This document shows, in pieces, positions 44,219-52,565 of a DNA stretch of 54,965 nt. The notes under the pieces are model-generated. The model saw only the letters and a program-made list of their open reading frames with translations, was not told the origin of the DNA and did not search any database. The position numbers and the translations under genes were made by a program. The stretch is taken from positions 1-54,965 of IMG/VR virus record IMGVR_UViG_3300044613_005025; one strand, given 5' to 3'. The stretch's first letter is position 1; every line of letters begins with the position of its first letter. The DNA comes from a virus.

Positions 44219-44722
44219 TTACTTTTTGCTTGGTGGAGTTACGGCCTCACTTGGCACTGCTCGGTCAACAAGCCCCATGGGATTTGCTTGGCGCAGCCCG
44301 ATATACATAAGCCCAGCAAGAGGGAGCCATACCACAGACGCGGCAATCCCAGAGCCAACGCTCGATAAAAATGCTTTGAATCCCGTGAGAGACGAGACCT
44401 TTGAATGGATTAAGCCGATGTGCTCAGCCTCGATAGCCTTTCGAATCTCAGGCTCGGCTTTTTTCACCTCTTGTTGTCGGTATTTTTCGACTGATCTCAA
44501 TGCCTGAAGCCGAAAAAGCTGAATCTTTTCAGGCGTGGAGTGATCGCGCGACCAATTGAGGATCTCTTTTTCAGTCGCCTCTTTGCCGTTGTGCTGCTTA
44601 TAGGCCTGGAGATACGCAACTTTGGCCCTTTTGTACAAGGCGTAAGCAATTAGGCCCGGAAGATCTTCATCGTCTCCATTGACGTATTGATTATATGCAT
44701 AACTAAAAGTTCGCTGAGCCAT
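44219..44722 (-). CDS. Membrane-anchored accessory protein
   Basis: A 167-residue protein. The N-terminus (FSYAYNQYVNGDDEDLPGLI with AYALYKRAKVAYLQAYK) matches a bacterial family I know only as hypothetical, with the pattern D-x-x-G-x-I-A-Y-x-L-Y-K. A helical middle (KYRQQEVKKAEPEIRKAIEA) leads to a transmembrane segment (GIAASVVWLPLAGLMYIGL) and a short tail. It converges on the defence operon and has low GC. Starts further upstream exist (44836, 44938), but ATG 44722 is where family-like sequence begins. A defence accessory or toxin is possible. Confidence 0.6.
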   Translation of the reverse strand: MAQRTFSYAYNQYVNGDDEDLPGLIAYALYKRAKVAYLQAYKQHNGKEATEKEILNWSRDHSTPEKIQLFRLQALRSVEKYRQQEVKKAEPEIRKAIEAEHIGLIHSKVSSLTGFKAFLSSVGSGIAASVVWLPLAGLMYIGLRQANPMGLVDRAVPSEAVTPPSKK

Positions 44723-45112
44723 CGACGGAATGAGGATGCGCCTATGGATTTCTGCGTTGATCAGACTGAGAAGTAACGACTCCTTCTCTAACTGCCTGCC
44801 GAAATGCTTCGCGCAGACCTTCGGCAACTTGCTCATCGGTCTGGGCCTGGGGCTTCCAGTCGCTTGGGGCCTGAGGTGGCTTGGTGACGGTGGCCATTGG
44901 TGGTGGTGTGTGGTGTGTGGTGGCTTCCCCAGCGCCAAGGGCAGGCCCAGGCCGGGACTGGTGCTGTTTTGGAGGTTGAACCAAGCTGCTAGCTGTCCGT
45001 CAATCCTGGCAGTTCACAGAGTGGATGGGTGTGCAGCCTGGAGACCGTGACAAACCTGTGGCTGAGGGAGGCAGGCCGCTGTCCCCAGCATGGATATGAC
45101 TGCCCCATTGGT

Positions 45113-46225
45113 TCATGGCTGCCTGCCTCCTTCTTTATCCAACCGCACCGCCTCCTGATACTCCGCCTCGATCCCCAGCCCTGAGTCCTCGTCAGGGGTC
45201 AGCCGCTTCATGCCCACGTGGATCAGGCAGGCCAGGGCCAGATCGCTCCAGCTGCCGGGCAGGTTCTTGAGGCTGCGGCCGGTGCCGGGCTCATTGATCT
45301 GCAGCCCGCCCTGGCCCACGGCCGCCACCTCGCTGAGCACGGCAATGAAGCGCTGCTGGTCCATCCCATCGAACAGCTGGAGGGCCTGGAGGCAGTAGCT
45401 CACGGCGTCCTGCCGCAACCCCTCGGGCTGATCGGCACGCAGATCGCGGGCGGCGATGCTGCCCCGCAGCTCCTTGGCCTTGTTTGCCAGCTCGCCGTAG
45501 GGCTGGGCTTCGATCACCTGCAGCAGCAGCCGATCGGCCTCATCGCGGTGCTCCTCTGGATCGAGCTCCAGCAGCGCCTGGGCCAGGTTGAAGGTGGTGA
45601 TCAGATCGTCTGGCGCCACCTGCAGGGCCTGGCGGAACCGCGCCACACCGGCGGCAAAGGCCCCAGCAATCACCAGCAGGCTGCCCAGGCTGCGCAGGGC
45701 AAAGCTGTTCTGCGGCTCCAGCTCGATCGCCGATTCCAGGGACTGGCGAGCTTCTGCCTTGTCGCCCAGCCGCATTGCGGCCAGGGCCAGAGCCACCTGG
45801 GCATTCGCCTGGGCGTGGGCATCACCGGCGTTGGCCACCACCGCCCGGCGCAGCAGCAGGCGGGCCTCCTCCGGCTTGCCCTCTTCGCTGGCGAGCACGC
45901 CGAGGTTGTATAGGGCTTCGGGGTGCTCGGGCTGCAGCTGCAGCAGGGTTTCCAGCAGCGGCCAGGCTTCATCGAACCGGCGCTGCTGCAGCAGTGGACC
46001 GATGGAGGCCATCGCCGGGGCCTCAGGCGCCGTGGCCTCCCAGGCCACCTCGATCCGGCCGGCGGCGAACACCACCGACAGCTGCCCGCCCATGGAGGCA
46101 TAGGACTTCTGGAAGTAGTCGGTCACCGCCCGGTGAAAGGCCTCGGTGCCGGGGGTGCGGCTCCCTTCTGGCAGCAGCGAGGCATCAAAGCCGGCCTCCT
46201 CGATCGAAAACGCAGTGCCTTCCAT
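45113..46225 (-). CDS. Tetratricopeptide-repeat protein
   Basis: A 370-residue protein with a distinct N-terminal module (FSIEEAGFDASLLPEGSRTP, YFQKSYASMGGQLSVVFAAG) and a TPR array: PLLQQRRFDEAWPLLETLLQ, EHPEALYNLGVLASEEGKPE, AAMRLGDKAEARQSLESAIE and NSFALRSLGSLLVIAGAFAA. A helical C-terminal domain follows. TPRs mediate protein contacts; the partner is not known. The ATG at 46225 overlaps the stop of a possible small upstream gene (TGATG). The composition is like the phage core. Confidence 0.75.
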   Translation of the reverse strand: MEGTAFSIEEAGFDASLLPEGSRTPGTEAFHRAVTDYFQKSYASMGGQLSVVFAAGRIEVAWEATAPEAPAMASIGPLLQQRRFDEAWPLLETLLQLQPEHPEALYNLGVLASEEGKPEEARLLLRRAVVANAGDAHAQANAQVALALAAMRLGDKAEARQSLESAIELEPQNSFALRSLGSLLVIAGAFAAGVARFRQALQVAPDDLITTFNLAQALLELDPEEHRDEADRLLLQVIEAQPYGELANKAKELRGSIAARDLRADQPEGLRQDAVSYCLQALQLFDGMDQQRFIAVLSEVAAVGQGGLQINEPGTGRSLKNLPGSWSDLALACLIHVGMKRLTPDEDSGLGIEAEYQEAVRLDKEGGRQP

Positions 46226-46362
46226 CACGGCGTCTTCCAGACGTACCAGCGGCTCAGGCCCAGCTTCTCGGCCCAACCATCCACGATCTCCCGGTCGGGA
46301 TCCGCCGTGGTGGGCTCGGCGCGGGTGATGGCGATCAGCTCCGCTGAGCTGGTGCGCACCAC
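46225..46362 (-). CDS. Possible small protein coupled to the TPR gene
   Basis: A 45-residue frame starting at GTG 46362 and containing TRAEPTTADPDREIVDGWAE and KLGLSRWYVWKTP. Its stop overlaps the TPR start. The amino-acid composition looks natural, but there is no ribosome site and no family. It may be the TPR protein's small partner. Confidence 0.4.
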   Translation of the reverse strand: MVRTSSAELIAITRAEPTTADPDREIVDGWAEKLGLSRWYVWKTP

Positions 46363-46385
46363 CGACTAGGAGGAAGTATGGCCGG

Positions 46386-47069
46386 ATGCTGGCGTTCGCC
46401 ACGCCCTGTCTTCCGATTCAACATTCCAGTCATAGCAAGGAGTCTACCCGATCTTCAGCGTTTGGTGAAGGAGCAGCGTCCCAGGCTCTAGCGGATCTGC
46501 GCTTCCCAACTCGCCCTCATCTTTACAAGGGGAGGGCGGCTGGTTGCCACACGAAGGGGAAGGTCCTACTTTGGGAGGGTTCAACGCACCTGCGTCCAAG
46601 CCATGAACGGCACCTAGCACAGCCATACCTCCAGATTCCGTTGCGCTTTGTCGCTCTCGCAACGGGGGATCGGTGTGTCTTGTCTGGGTCAAAAACTATT
46701 GGAAGCCAAGTCAAAACTTGGTTTTCCCAGCAGCTAACCAGGCTTGTTGAATGGCCAGGAAGTAGCTACTGGCCGGTGCCTCAAGCCCTTTTTACCTCTG
46801 TACTTGGTGTGCCAGAGTGGCTTGAACCTTGGCCTCATAGTAGGTCTTTGTTGGTATCTCTGATCATCGGTATCTCTCTTTTTGGAAAATTCCGATCCGA
46901 TCGAGAAAAGAAGGAGGCAGCTGATTTACGCCGCGCAGAGGCAGACCGAAGCCATAGAAAGCTCCAACAGACAGCTCTCAGAGCAGCTATCAGAGTTGCG
47001 GAGGCTGAGATCAGAGCTGCAGAGGCAGAAATTGCGGCTCTTGAAACGGAAGCGGGGGGAGGGGGATGA
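46386..47069 (+). CDS. Uncertain open frame with membrane segment and coiled coil
   Basis: The last 100 residues include a hydrophobic segment (SLLVSLIIGISLFGKF) and a charged helix (EAADLRRAEADRSHRKLQQT). The first 110 residues look like random translation. In a second frame, 46882-47124, starts MENSDPIEKRRRQLIYAAQR, which also looks like a coiled coil. Only one of the two can be right, or neither. A good ribosome site (AGGAGG) before 46378 belongs to a third, short frame of 37 codons. No function can be given. Confidence 0.3.
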   Translation: MLAFATPCLPIQHSSHSKESTRSSAFGEGAASQALADLRFPTRPHLYKGRAAGCHTKGKVLLWEGSTHLRPSHERHLAQPYLQIPLRFVALATGDRCVLSGSKTIGSQVKTWFSQQLTRLVEWPGSSYWPVPQALFTSVLGVPEWLEPWPHSRSLLVSLIIGISLFGKFRSDREKKEAADLRRAEADRSHRKLQQTALRAAIRVAEAEIRAAEAEIAALETEAGGGG

Positions 47070-47356
47070 AAGCTCAGCCTTGCCACTGTCCACAACCGAA
47101 GAACCATGGAGTGCTGAGCCTTGATCTGCTTGGTCAAGCTGGGAAAGGACTACCAGTTGAAGCGCCACTCCGCCTCGGGCGGCAAGGGCGGCCGGCAGTG
47201 AGGCCACTGGTGCTCTCTAGTGCCGTTGGCGAGTGTGGTGGCCGCACCGATGGAGTGGGTGGAGCCGTTGCTGATGGGGTGAAGGCCAGGGCCGACGTCC
47301 CTCCCTGGCGTAAGGCCAGGAGCGTCGCCGGAGTTAGCACAGCGATCCCACCATCG

Positions 47357-47734
47357 ATGAGCGCCAAAGGCCCCGCTGCCCGCTCCACACGCGAGCCCTA
47401 CTTCTATCGGCTCAAGGCCGTGGTCAAGGTGGTTGATAGCGGCACGATCGACCTGGTCCTTGATCTGCGCTTCTCGCTCACCCTCCGTCCGCGGATGCGG
47501 CTCATTGTTATCGACGCACAGGAGATCCGCAGCAAGGATCCTGCTGAGAAGGCCAGGGTTCAGGAGATCCTCGCATTCGTGAACCAGATGTTCCAGCAGC
47601 CAGGCCAGGTTCTCGTGGGCAGCACCAAGGAGGAGAAGTACGGGCGGATGCTGGCCAATTGCTATCGAGAAGGCGTCCCGATCCTCTGCAGCGAACTGCT
47701 GGCCAGGGGCCTGGCAAAGGCCAATTTGCCCTGA
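47357..47734 (+). CDS. SNase-like (thermonuclease family) protein
   Basis: A 125-residue protein with the OB-fold pattern of staphylococcal nucleases: YFYRLKAVVKVVDSGTIDLV, FSLTLRPRMRLIVIDAQEIR and VLVGSTKEEKYGRMLANCYR. The EKYGR motif holds the later catalytic Arg. The usual D-G-D of the first loop is changed to D-S-G-T-I-D, and a short DPAEKARVQ segment supports activity only loosely. No signal peptide is seen. Phage SNases cut DNA or RNA; here the target is unknown. ATG 47357 is used, since the longer frame before it lacks similarity. Confidence 0.75.
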   Translation: MSAKGPAARSTREPYFYRLKAVVKVVDSGTIDLVLDLRFSLTLRPRMRLIVIDAQEIRSKDPAEKARVQEILAFVNQMFQQPGQVLVGSTKEEKYGRMLANCYREGVPILCSELLARGLAKANLP

Positions 47735-47786
47735 ACTATCGGCATCGCCTGGTCGGGCCGCAACCCTTCCTGGTCGACTCCGAGCA

Positions 47787-48833
47787 ATGACCGATTCACA
47801 CGGATACGAGCGAGCGGCTGCCAGGAACCGTGCCGCTGCAGGGGCGATGAGCCGGCTGACGCCTGAATCGATCCGCGCCTCTCAGGCCGAACTGCCGCCG
47901 ATCGGCACGGTGATCACCGAGCTGCGCCGCCAGGACCCCTACATCCAGCAGGAGCAGCACCGCTACCGCTCACCGCGGGGCTTCCAGAGCTGGGCCAACC
48001 ACCTGGCCTACGCCGCTCTGATCGAGGCAGGGCTGGAGGTAATGGATGAGCTGAACGACCCGATCGGGTTCTGGGCTGCCACCACATGCCGCTGGGCCCG
48101 GATCGTGGAGGCGCCGCCACGCTTCCTGGCGCCGGAACTGGCCGAGGCCTTCCGCCGCACCCCCTCTCCCCGCCTGGATGAGGACTTCCCGCAGGTGCTG
48201 CCCTGCTTCCGGCTGATGCTCCCCGATGGCGCCCTGTTCACCGAGGACAAGGTGCCGATCCCGGTGGTGATCGTGGCCGACCTGCGGGCGATGGCCGACT
48301 GGCTTCCGCCTGAGGCCAAGCGGATCGGTGGCATCAGCTGCGTGGGCCTGGCCCTCGATGGCAGCAGCTACCTCACCCGCCACTCCTTTGAGCAGATCGG
48401 CGAGCGCAACCCTACCGTGGACGACCTCAGCCATCCGGCCTGGCATTGGGACGAGCAGGCGGTGCAGAGCACCAACCAGCGGATGGAGGGCTTGGCGATC
48501 AATGCCCTGCTGGTGCAGCTCTACCAGCCGGACCTGCTCTCCACCGCCCCTGCCGCCAAGGTGCGCAGCGGCAAGGGCTTCGCCGGTGGAGGCGATCCCG
48601 ACGGCACGGTGAGCCCGCAGGGCCCGGTGTGGATCGGCAAGGACTTCCGGCTCGATCGCACCCCCAGGGCCGCAACACCTGGCTCCCCTGCCGGCAGCGG
48701 TGGCAGCGGCACCACCCGCAGGCCCCACTGGCGCCGGGGCCACTGGCACACCGTTCTGCATGGCGAGAAACGCCAGAGCCGTCGGATGCAGTGGTTCCAG
48801 CCGGTGTATGTGGGGCTCAGCAGCGCAGATTGA
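47787..48833 (+). CDS. Large unknown protein with a HWRRGHW-type C-terminus
   Basis: A 348-residue protein. It has a globular middle (NHLAYAALIEAGLEVMDELN, IPVVIVADLRAMADWLPPEA with KRIGGISCVGLALDGSSYL). The C-terminal motif RRPHWRRGHWHTVLHGEKRQ ending in WFQPVYVGLS is often seen at the end of phage and plasmid-borne proteins of unknown role. It may bind nucleic acid through this basic end. It follows the SNase gene by 52 nt in the same direction. Confidence 0.6.
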   Translation: MTDSHGYERAAARNRAAAGAMSRLTPESIRASQAELPPIGTVITELRRQDPYIQQEQHRYRSPRGFQSWANHLAYAALIEAGLEVMDELNDPIGFWAATTCRWARIVEAPPRFLAPELAEAFRRTPSPRLDEDFPQVLPCFRLMLPDGALFTEDKVPIPVVIVADLRAMADWLPPEAKRIGGISCVGLALDGSSYLTRHSFEQIGERNPTVDDLSHPAWHWDEQAVQSTNQRMEGLAINALLVQLYQPDLLSTAPAAKVRSGKGFAGGGDPDGTVSPQGPVWIGKDFRLDRTPRAATPGSPAGSGGSGTTRRPHWRRGHWHTVLHGEKRQSRRMQWFQPVYVGLSSAD

Positions 48834-48898
48834 CCCGGGCGCGAACTACGCCCCCACCGGAGAAAGCCGGAGGCGGGGCCGCCCCCGGCCAGGGGAGC

Positions 48899-49111
48899 TC
48901 AGAGCACCCGCACCTCTGCTTGAGGCGCGAGCACCCGCTGCTGATTGGAGGCCAGGATCAGCGCCTCTTCGAGGGGCACGTAGTGCGGCTCAGCAGAGAT
49001 GTGCCCCTCGCGATCGAGGAAGAGAACCCTGAGGAGCCGGCCAGTGGCATCAAGCAGATGCACCGAGACGATGCGGATCGGGAAGGTGCGGCTGAGAGGA
49101 TTGGCGGCCAT
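48899..49111 (-). CDS. Small unknown protein
   Basis: A 70-residue beta-rich protein (MAANPLSRTFPIRIVSVHLL, VLFLDREGHISAEPHYVPLE). Its ATG is 700 bp from the next plus-strand gene across a non-coding region with strong hairpins, and it converges on the preceding gene. No family is recognised; the composition supports a real gene moderately. Confidence 0.5.
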   Translation of the reverse strand: MAANPLSRTFPIRIVSVHLLDATGRLLRVLFLDREGHISAEPHYVPLEEALILASNQQRVLAPQAEVRVL

Positions 49112-49440
49112 GGCTGGGCTGGCGAACGACACCGCCGTCAAGCCCCGGCGCCGCCAGCACTGCGCAAGGATCGCGCAGCGACTCGCGTCAGTCCTTGCGC
49201 AGCGCGCAAGCCGGGGCAGACCGGGTGGCGTGATCGCCAGGCACCCAGCAGTGCCACCCGCAAGTAGTCGGAGGGCAGGGTGCCCATGTCGGTTCCACCC
49301 CTGGAGGCTAGAAGCGGCCTCTATTAGTCGCATCCGACCACATCAGCTGCAGCGCGAATAGCCGAAGCCCAGCGATTACCACCTAAACGGAAGGGGGCCT
49401 CAACGCACGAACCCACCCCAACAGCGAACAACTGGAAAAA

Positions 49441-49460
49441 ATGTCAGCATGTGCTGACAT
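49441..49460. promoter_or_regulatory. Palindromic operator candidate
   Basis: ATGTCAGCA and TGCTGACAT, separated by TG, form a 20-bp palindrome preceded by an A-rich run. The size and symmetry suit a dimeric phage repressor. It lies between divergent genes. Confidence 0.5.
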
Positions 49461-49558
49461 CTGCGCTAAGACAGTAACTCCTCAGATCGCTTGTAGCGCA
49501 AGGATTCCAGAATCTAAAACCTGAAGAAATCTGGAAGCTTGCTTGATGGGGTCGTAGC

Positions 49559-49612
49559 TTACTAGTTCTCTGTGCATCATGCGGACTCGCATGGAGCACA
49601 GAGAACTAGTAA
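49559..49612. repeat. Long two-part hairpin, 54 nt
   Basis: Arms 49559-49575 and 49596-49612 pair over 17 bp without mismatch (outer part TTACTAGTTCTCTGTGC). Inside, CATGCG (49578-49583) and CGCATG (49588-49593) pair around a GACT loop, with a symmetric 2-nt bulge (AT/GA) between the two stems. It is followed by an A-run, not a T-run, so it is not an ordinary terminator in either direction. Confidence 0.75.
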
Positions 49613-49808
49613 AAATCAATGCTTCCGCTGCAATTCTTAACCGATTGTGTTGGTCACATCGTGGCGGGTCAGTTAATTTGTTCCTATCGGCCGTGACGCC
49701 ATCTGTGGTGTCTGCTTAGGGGAAGCCCCCAGATGCAGCGCACCCAGGGGCTCTTAAGCCGACGTGCTGTTAGCGCAGCACGCCATCAGACAACCCGAAG
49801 GAGTCATC

Positions 49809-50945
49809 TTGACTGAAATTACCGCGCCACAGAGCGTGCAGCCACACTGCGCGCGTCTTGTTAACAGGCCAGAACAGGCCCTGGATGCAGTCCACCGCAG
49901 CTCCAAAAAGCCCAGGGGACTGGATCACCTCAAGGAAATTCAGCCCCCAGCTGAAGCCAACGCCTACGCGGCGCAACTGCGCAAGGTCCGCTACGGGCCA
50001 GCGACACTGGACGCCTTCCTGATGCCGGATGGCAGCTTCCGCTTCTCGATGCGGAGCGCCGCGGCCTCGGTGCACATGCTCTCCAACTCCCAGGCTCAAC
50101 GCACGATCGAGCGCGTTGTTCAGGGGAACATGCCTGAACCAGGGCCTGCACAGATCCCTGTGATCGCAGGTGATCCGGCGGTCCGCACGCCCTGCCCAGG
50201 GCCTCTGCTGCTGGATGTGCCCTTTGCGGGGCCCGCAGGTTATGCGACGACCATGGACCACCAGACGCTCATCCGCTTCTGGGGGGAGCTCAGCCGGACG
50301 TCGCGGACCTATGGCCCAGCGGCTGTGCGCATGCTTGAGATCGGCGCTGAGGTTTCACTGATCGCGCTGTGCCAGCAGGCCTTCGGGATCGTGGACCACC
50401 GCTCGGTAGAAGAGCGGCTGCTGGAAGCCTGGATCGACCTCGGTACAGAGCGCCCTGAACCGCTGTTTGATGCTCAGTTCCGGCAGTTCTACGAATCGGT
50501 CGTTGGTCATCGCTGGGGGTCTCCCGCTACCGCAAGCTGCCTCGCTGATCTCGTGTATCACCGCATCCCGCCTCAGGTTTATCAGGCCCTGAAGGACATC
50601 AACCCGGTGACGCGGCCGATCCTGATCAACAGCAAAGGCGAGCAGGTTGGATTCCGGGAGCGACCCATGCACACCCTGATCAGTGATTTTGCGTTTGCTC
50701 GGGCGATCAAGCCGATCGTGGAGGCGGCAAAGGTGCTTCTGGCCATCACGCCAAAGGGGCAGTTCCGGGAAGTGTTGAGGGTCTTGGACTCGACAAATCA
50801 GCGGTACAAATTCCGCGGCCGGAAAGCTCTCTGCGGCGCGACCAATCAGCCCCGACTAGCTCCTGCCCCCGCGAAGTGGCCCCATCAGCGTGGTGGGGGA
50901 CGCGCCAAGCAGATGCCGTTGCTTGGTGATCAGTCATGTCCCTAA
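49809..50945 (+). CDS. P63C-like phage protein
   Basis: A 378-residue protein. The N-terminal part includes ATLDAFLMPDGSFRFSMRSA with VHMLSNSQAQRTI. The centre (YGPAAVRMLEIGAEVSLIAL, ERLLEAWIDLG) leads to a C-terminal domain like P63C: FDAQFRQFYESVVGHRW, LADLVYHRIPPQVYQALKDI and NPV, then HTLISDFAFARAIKPIVEAA. P63C proteins occur in prophages with unknown, probably regulatory, roles. TTG 49809 is chosen because GAAGGAG (49797-49803) precedes it at a proper distance. The last 40 residues are basic and Pro/Gly-rich. Confidence 0.6.
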   Translation: MTEITAPQSVQPHCARLVNRPEQALDAVHRSSKKPRGLDHLKEIQPPAEANAYAAQLRKVRYGPATLDAFLMPDGSFRFSMRSAAASVHMLSNSQAQRTIERVVQGNMPEPGPAQIPVIAGDPAVRTPCPGPLLLDVPFAGPAGYATTMDHQTLIRFWGELSRTSRTYGPAAVRMLEIGAEVSLIALCQQAFGIVDHRSVEERLLEAWIDLGTERPEPLFDAQFRQFYESVVGHRWGSPATASCLADLVYHRIPPQVYQALKDINPVTRPILINSKGEQVGFRERPMHTLISDFAFARAIKPIVEAAKVLLAITPKGQFREVLRVLDSTNQRYKFRGRKALCGATNQPRLAPAPAKWPHQRGGGRAKQMPLLGDQSCP

Positions 50946-51053
50946 AGGCCACATCTTCAGCGACTGGAAAGCTGCAACTCCATCTGTTCCCTGCTGGAGA
51001 TCAGTGCTCAGGCCCTGCCGCCCCTGCGATCGCAATGACCACAGTTAAAGCCC

Positions 51054-51533
51054 ATGTTCGTAATGACCAATTCCCTGCCCATGACGGGCGTCCTGCATCA
51101 GATCAACTGGTATGGAACATCTCCTTACGGGGTTCCGTTTGCTGTCGTCAGCATTATCGACGCAGCCAACAACGTCCACCGAGCGCTGGTCTGCAGCCAG
51201 CGCTTTGGTGACCTGTCACGCCTCTCTGAGTTTGAGGGCTTACGCGTGAATCTGGTGGCAACTCCAAATGGGCTACAGCTCAAGTCGATTGCCGAGCAGA
51301 TCCCACCTGAGCTGCAACTGGAAGAGGATGGGCACTTGGAGGCGATGCATGAATCCGGTGATGCACCGGTTGATGCAGCCAACCAGATCCATGTTTGTGG
51401 CACTTCGCTCGACGCTGTCGATCCGACAGCGGAGACGATCCCCTTGAACAAGCTGCAGGAGGTGGTAGCGACCGTGGCCAAGCTGGCCCGTGATCTGCGG
51501 CTCCCTACCTGCGTGTGGATCCACCTTCCGTAG
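51054..51533 (+). CDS. Unknown protein before a strong terminator
   Basis: A 159-residue protein with a beta-rich N-terminus (PFAVVSIIDAANNVHRALVC, LRVNLVATPNGLQL) and an acidic middle (QLEEDGHLEAMHESGDAPVD). The C-terminal helix includes LNKLQEVVATVAKLARDL. No family is recognised. It follows the P63C-like gene by 108 nt in the same direction, and a classical terminator ends the unit 28 nt downstream. Confidence 0.6.
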   Translation: MFVMTNSLPMTGVLHQINWYGTSPYGVPFAVVSIIDAANNVHRALVCSQRFGDLSRLSEFEGLRVNLVATPNGLQLKSIAEQIPPELQLEEDGHLEAMHESGDAPVDAANQIHVCGTSLDAVDPTAETIPLNKLQEVVATVAKLARDLRLPTCVWIHLP

Positions 51534-51561
51534 GGCGAGCTGATCCAGCCCATCACGTCTG

Positions 51562-51587
51562 CCCCCGCCTTTTGGCGGGGGTTTTTT
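51562..51587 (+). terminator. Rho-independent terminator
   Basis: CCCCCGCC, a TTTT loop and GGCGGGGG form a perfect 8-bp GC stem followed by six T. It ends the plus-strand transcript of the P63C-like and next gene, ahead of the convergent recombination module. Confidence 0.92.
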
Positions 51588-51612
51588 GATGTCGTGGGCC
51601 GGCCTGCGAATC

Positions 51613-52461
51613 TCAGGCCGCATCAGCAGACACCAGTTGAACTCGGCTGGGCTGGTGCTGCACCAGGAAGGCTTCGATCCAATCGTGATGACACCGCTGG
51701 CAGATCCGATCAGCAATCGATGGGGCATCGGGCGGCACCTGGAAGCGCTTGCGGAACGCCTTGGTGAAGCCCTCCAGGGCGGGCCGGGGCAGAGAGCGGA
51801 TGATGCTGTGGAGCTGGTGGATCGTGGCGCTATCCAGCGGTGCCAGGGCTGGATCGTCCGGCTCAGCATCACGGGGCTCAACTACCGGACCCCGCTGTGG
51901 CTGGCTGGGCTGCTGGTGGCCATGTCCCGTCCCTGGGCTGGGGACAGGAGCGAGATCCCGATGCCCAGGGCAGACCTGTTCCTCGCCGCCGGTCGACGAT
52001 GTCACCCCACGCTGGAGACGGTCATAAAGAGCCAGGCCAAACGGATTCCCGAAGGTCATCAGGGCCCGCTTCATGGCATCGGTCTCGGCTTCCTTGATAG
52101 CCGATTCATGGGCCTGGCCCAGGTCGATGTCGATGCCGTGGCCGGCTCCGCTTCCTTCACGGATCAGAGGCCCCGCGTCGGTGGCACCCACCGTGATACG
52201 GACGCGGGCGGTATAGGTGACGCTCCAGCCAGAGCGACCATCACGGCCAATCGAGCGCTCGCTCTGGTTGACGCAATCCACGGCGATGGTTTCGCGCTGC
52301 CAGCCGTCAAAGCCAAAGATGCGGTTGGCTTCGGCGATGGCTTGCCATCCCTCGAGGTAGCTGACCTTGGCGCGGCCCTGATCGCGCTGCTTGACCTTGG
52401 AGCGATCGAGCGGGGCCGAGAGAGCAGCGATCTGCTCAGGCGAGAAGACGGCGGTTGCCAT
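51613..52461 (-). CDS. Rad52/22-type single-strand annealing protein
   Basis: A 282-residue recombinase. The N-terminal domain fits the Rad52/22 (Redbeta-like) family: LSAPLDRSKVKQRDQGRAKV, SYLEGWQAIAEANRIFGFDG, WQRETIAVDCVNQ, then RSGWSVTYTARVRITV, GHGIDIDLGQAHESAIKEAE and TDAMKRALMTFGNPFGLALY. A charged linker leads to a C-terminal domain (SLPRPALEGFTKAFRKRFQV with SIADRICQ) shared with the ERF-type protein at the other end of the element. The start at 52461 gives MATAVFSPEQ. It is the last gene of a three-gene minus-strand module with Gp157-like and SLOG proteins. Confidence 0.85.
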   Translation of the reverse strand: MATAVFSPEQIAALSAPLDRSKVKQRDQGRAKVSYLEGWQAIAEANRIFGFDGWQRETIAVDCVNQSERSIGRDGRSGWSVTYTARVRITVGATDAGPLIREGSGAGHGIDIDLGQAHESAIKEAETDAMKRALMTFGNPFGLALYDRLQRGVTSSTGGEEQVCPGHRDLAPVPSPGTGHGHQQPSQPQRGPVVEPRDAEPDDPALAPLDSATIHQLHSIIRSLPRPALEGFTKAFRKRFQVPPDAPSIADRICQRCHHDWIEAFLVQHQPSRVQLVSADAA

Positions 52462-52565
52462 TGCTGGTTCTGGGTATGAGGAAGGTTGGAGATCGGGAGG
52501 GGAGGACAGGGGCCCGCTGCAGGAGCGGGCCGATTGAGGAGGGGCGATGCCCCCTCTGGCAGCCG

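Larger units (their letters stand above)
49112..49808. promoter_or_regulatory. Structured non-coding region of 697 bases
   Basis: No gene is supported. Beside the palindrome at 49441 and the long hairpin at 49559 (listed separately), the region contains TTCCAGA/TCTGGAA (49505-49511 and 49530-49536) and a 7-bp stem CGTGCTG/CAGCACG (49763-49769 and 49776-49782) just before the P63C-like gene. The part from 49.4 to 49.7 kb is AT-richer than its surroundings. It may hold divergent promoters, a small RNA or an origin. Confidence 0.5.

Noticed and set aside
46378-46491. 37-codon frame behind a perfect AGGAGG ribosome site
   Set aside because: The product is short, Arg/Pro-rich and has no support other than the ribosome site.
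49559-49612. Rho-independent terminator
   Set aside because: Flanked by A-run downstream and no T-run on either transcribed strand.
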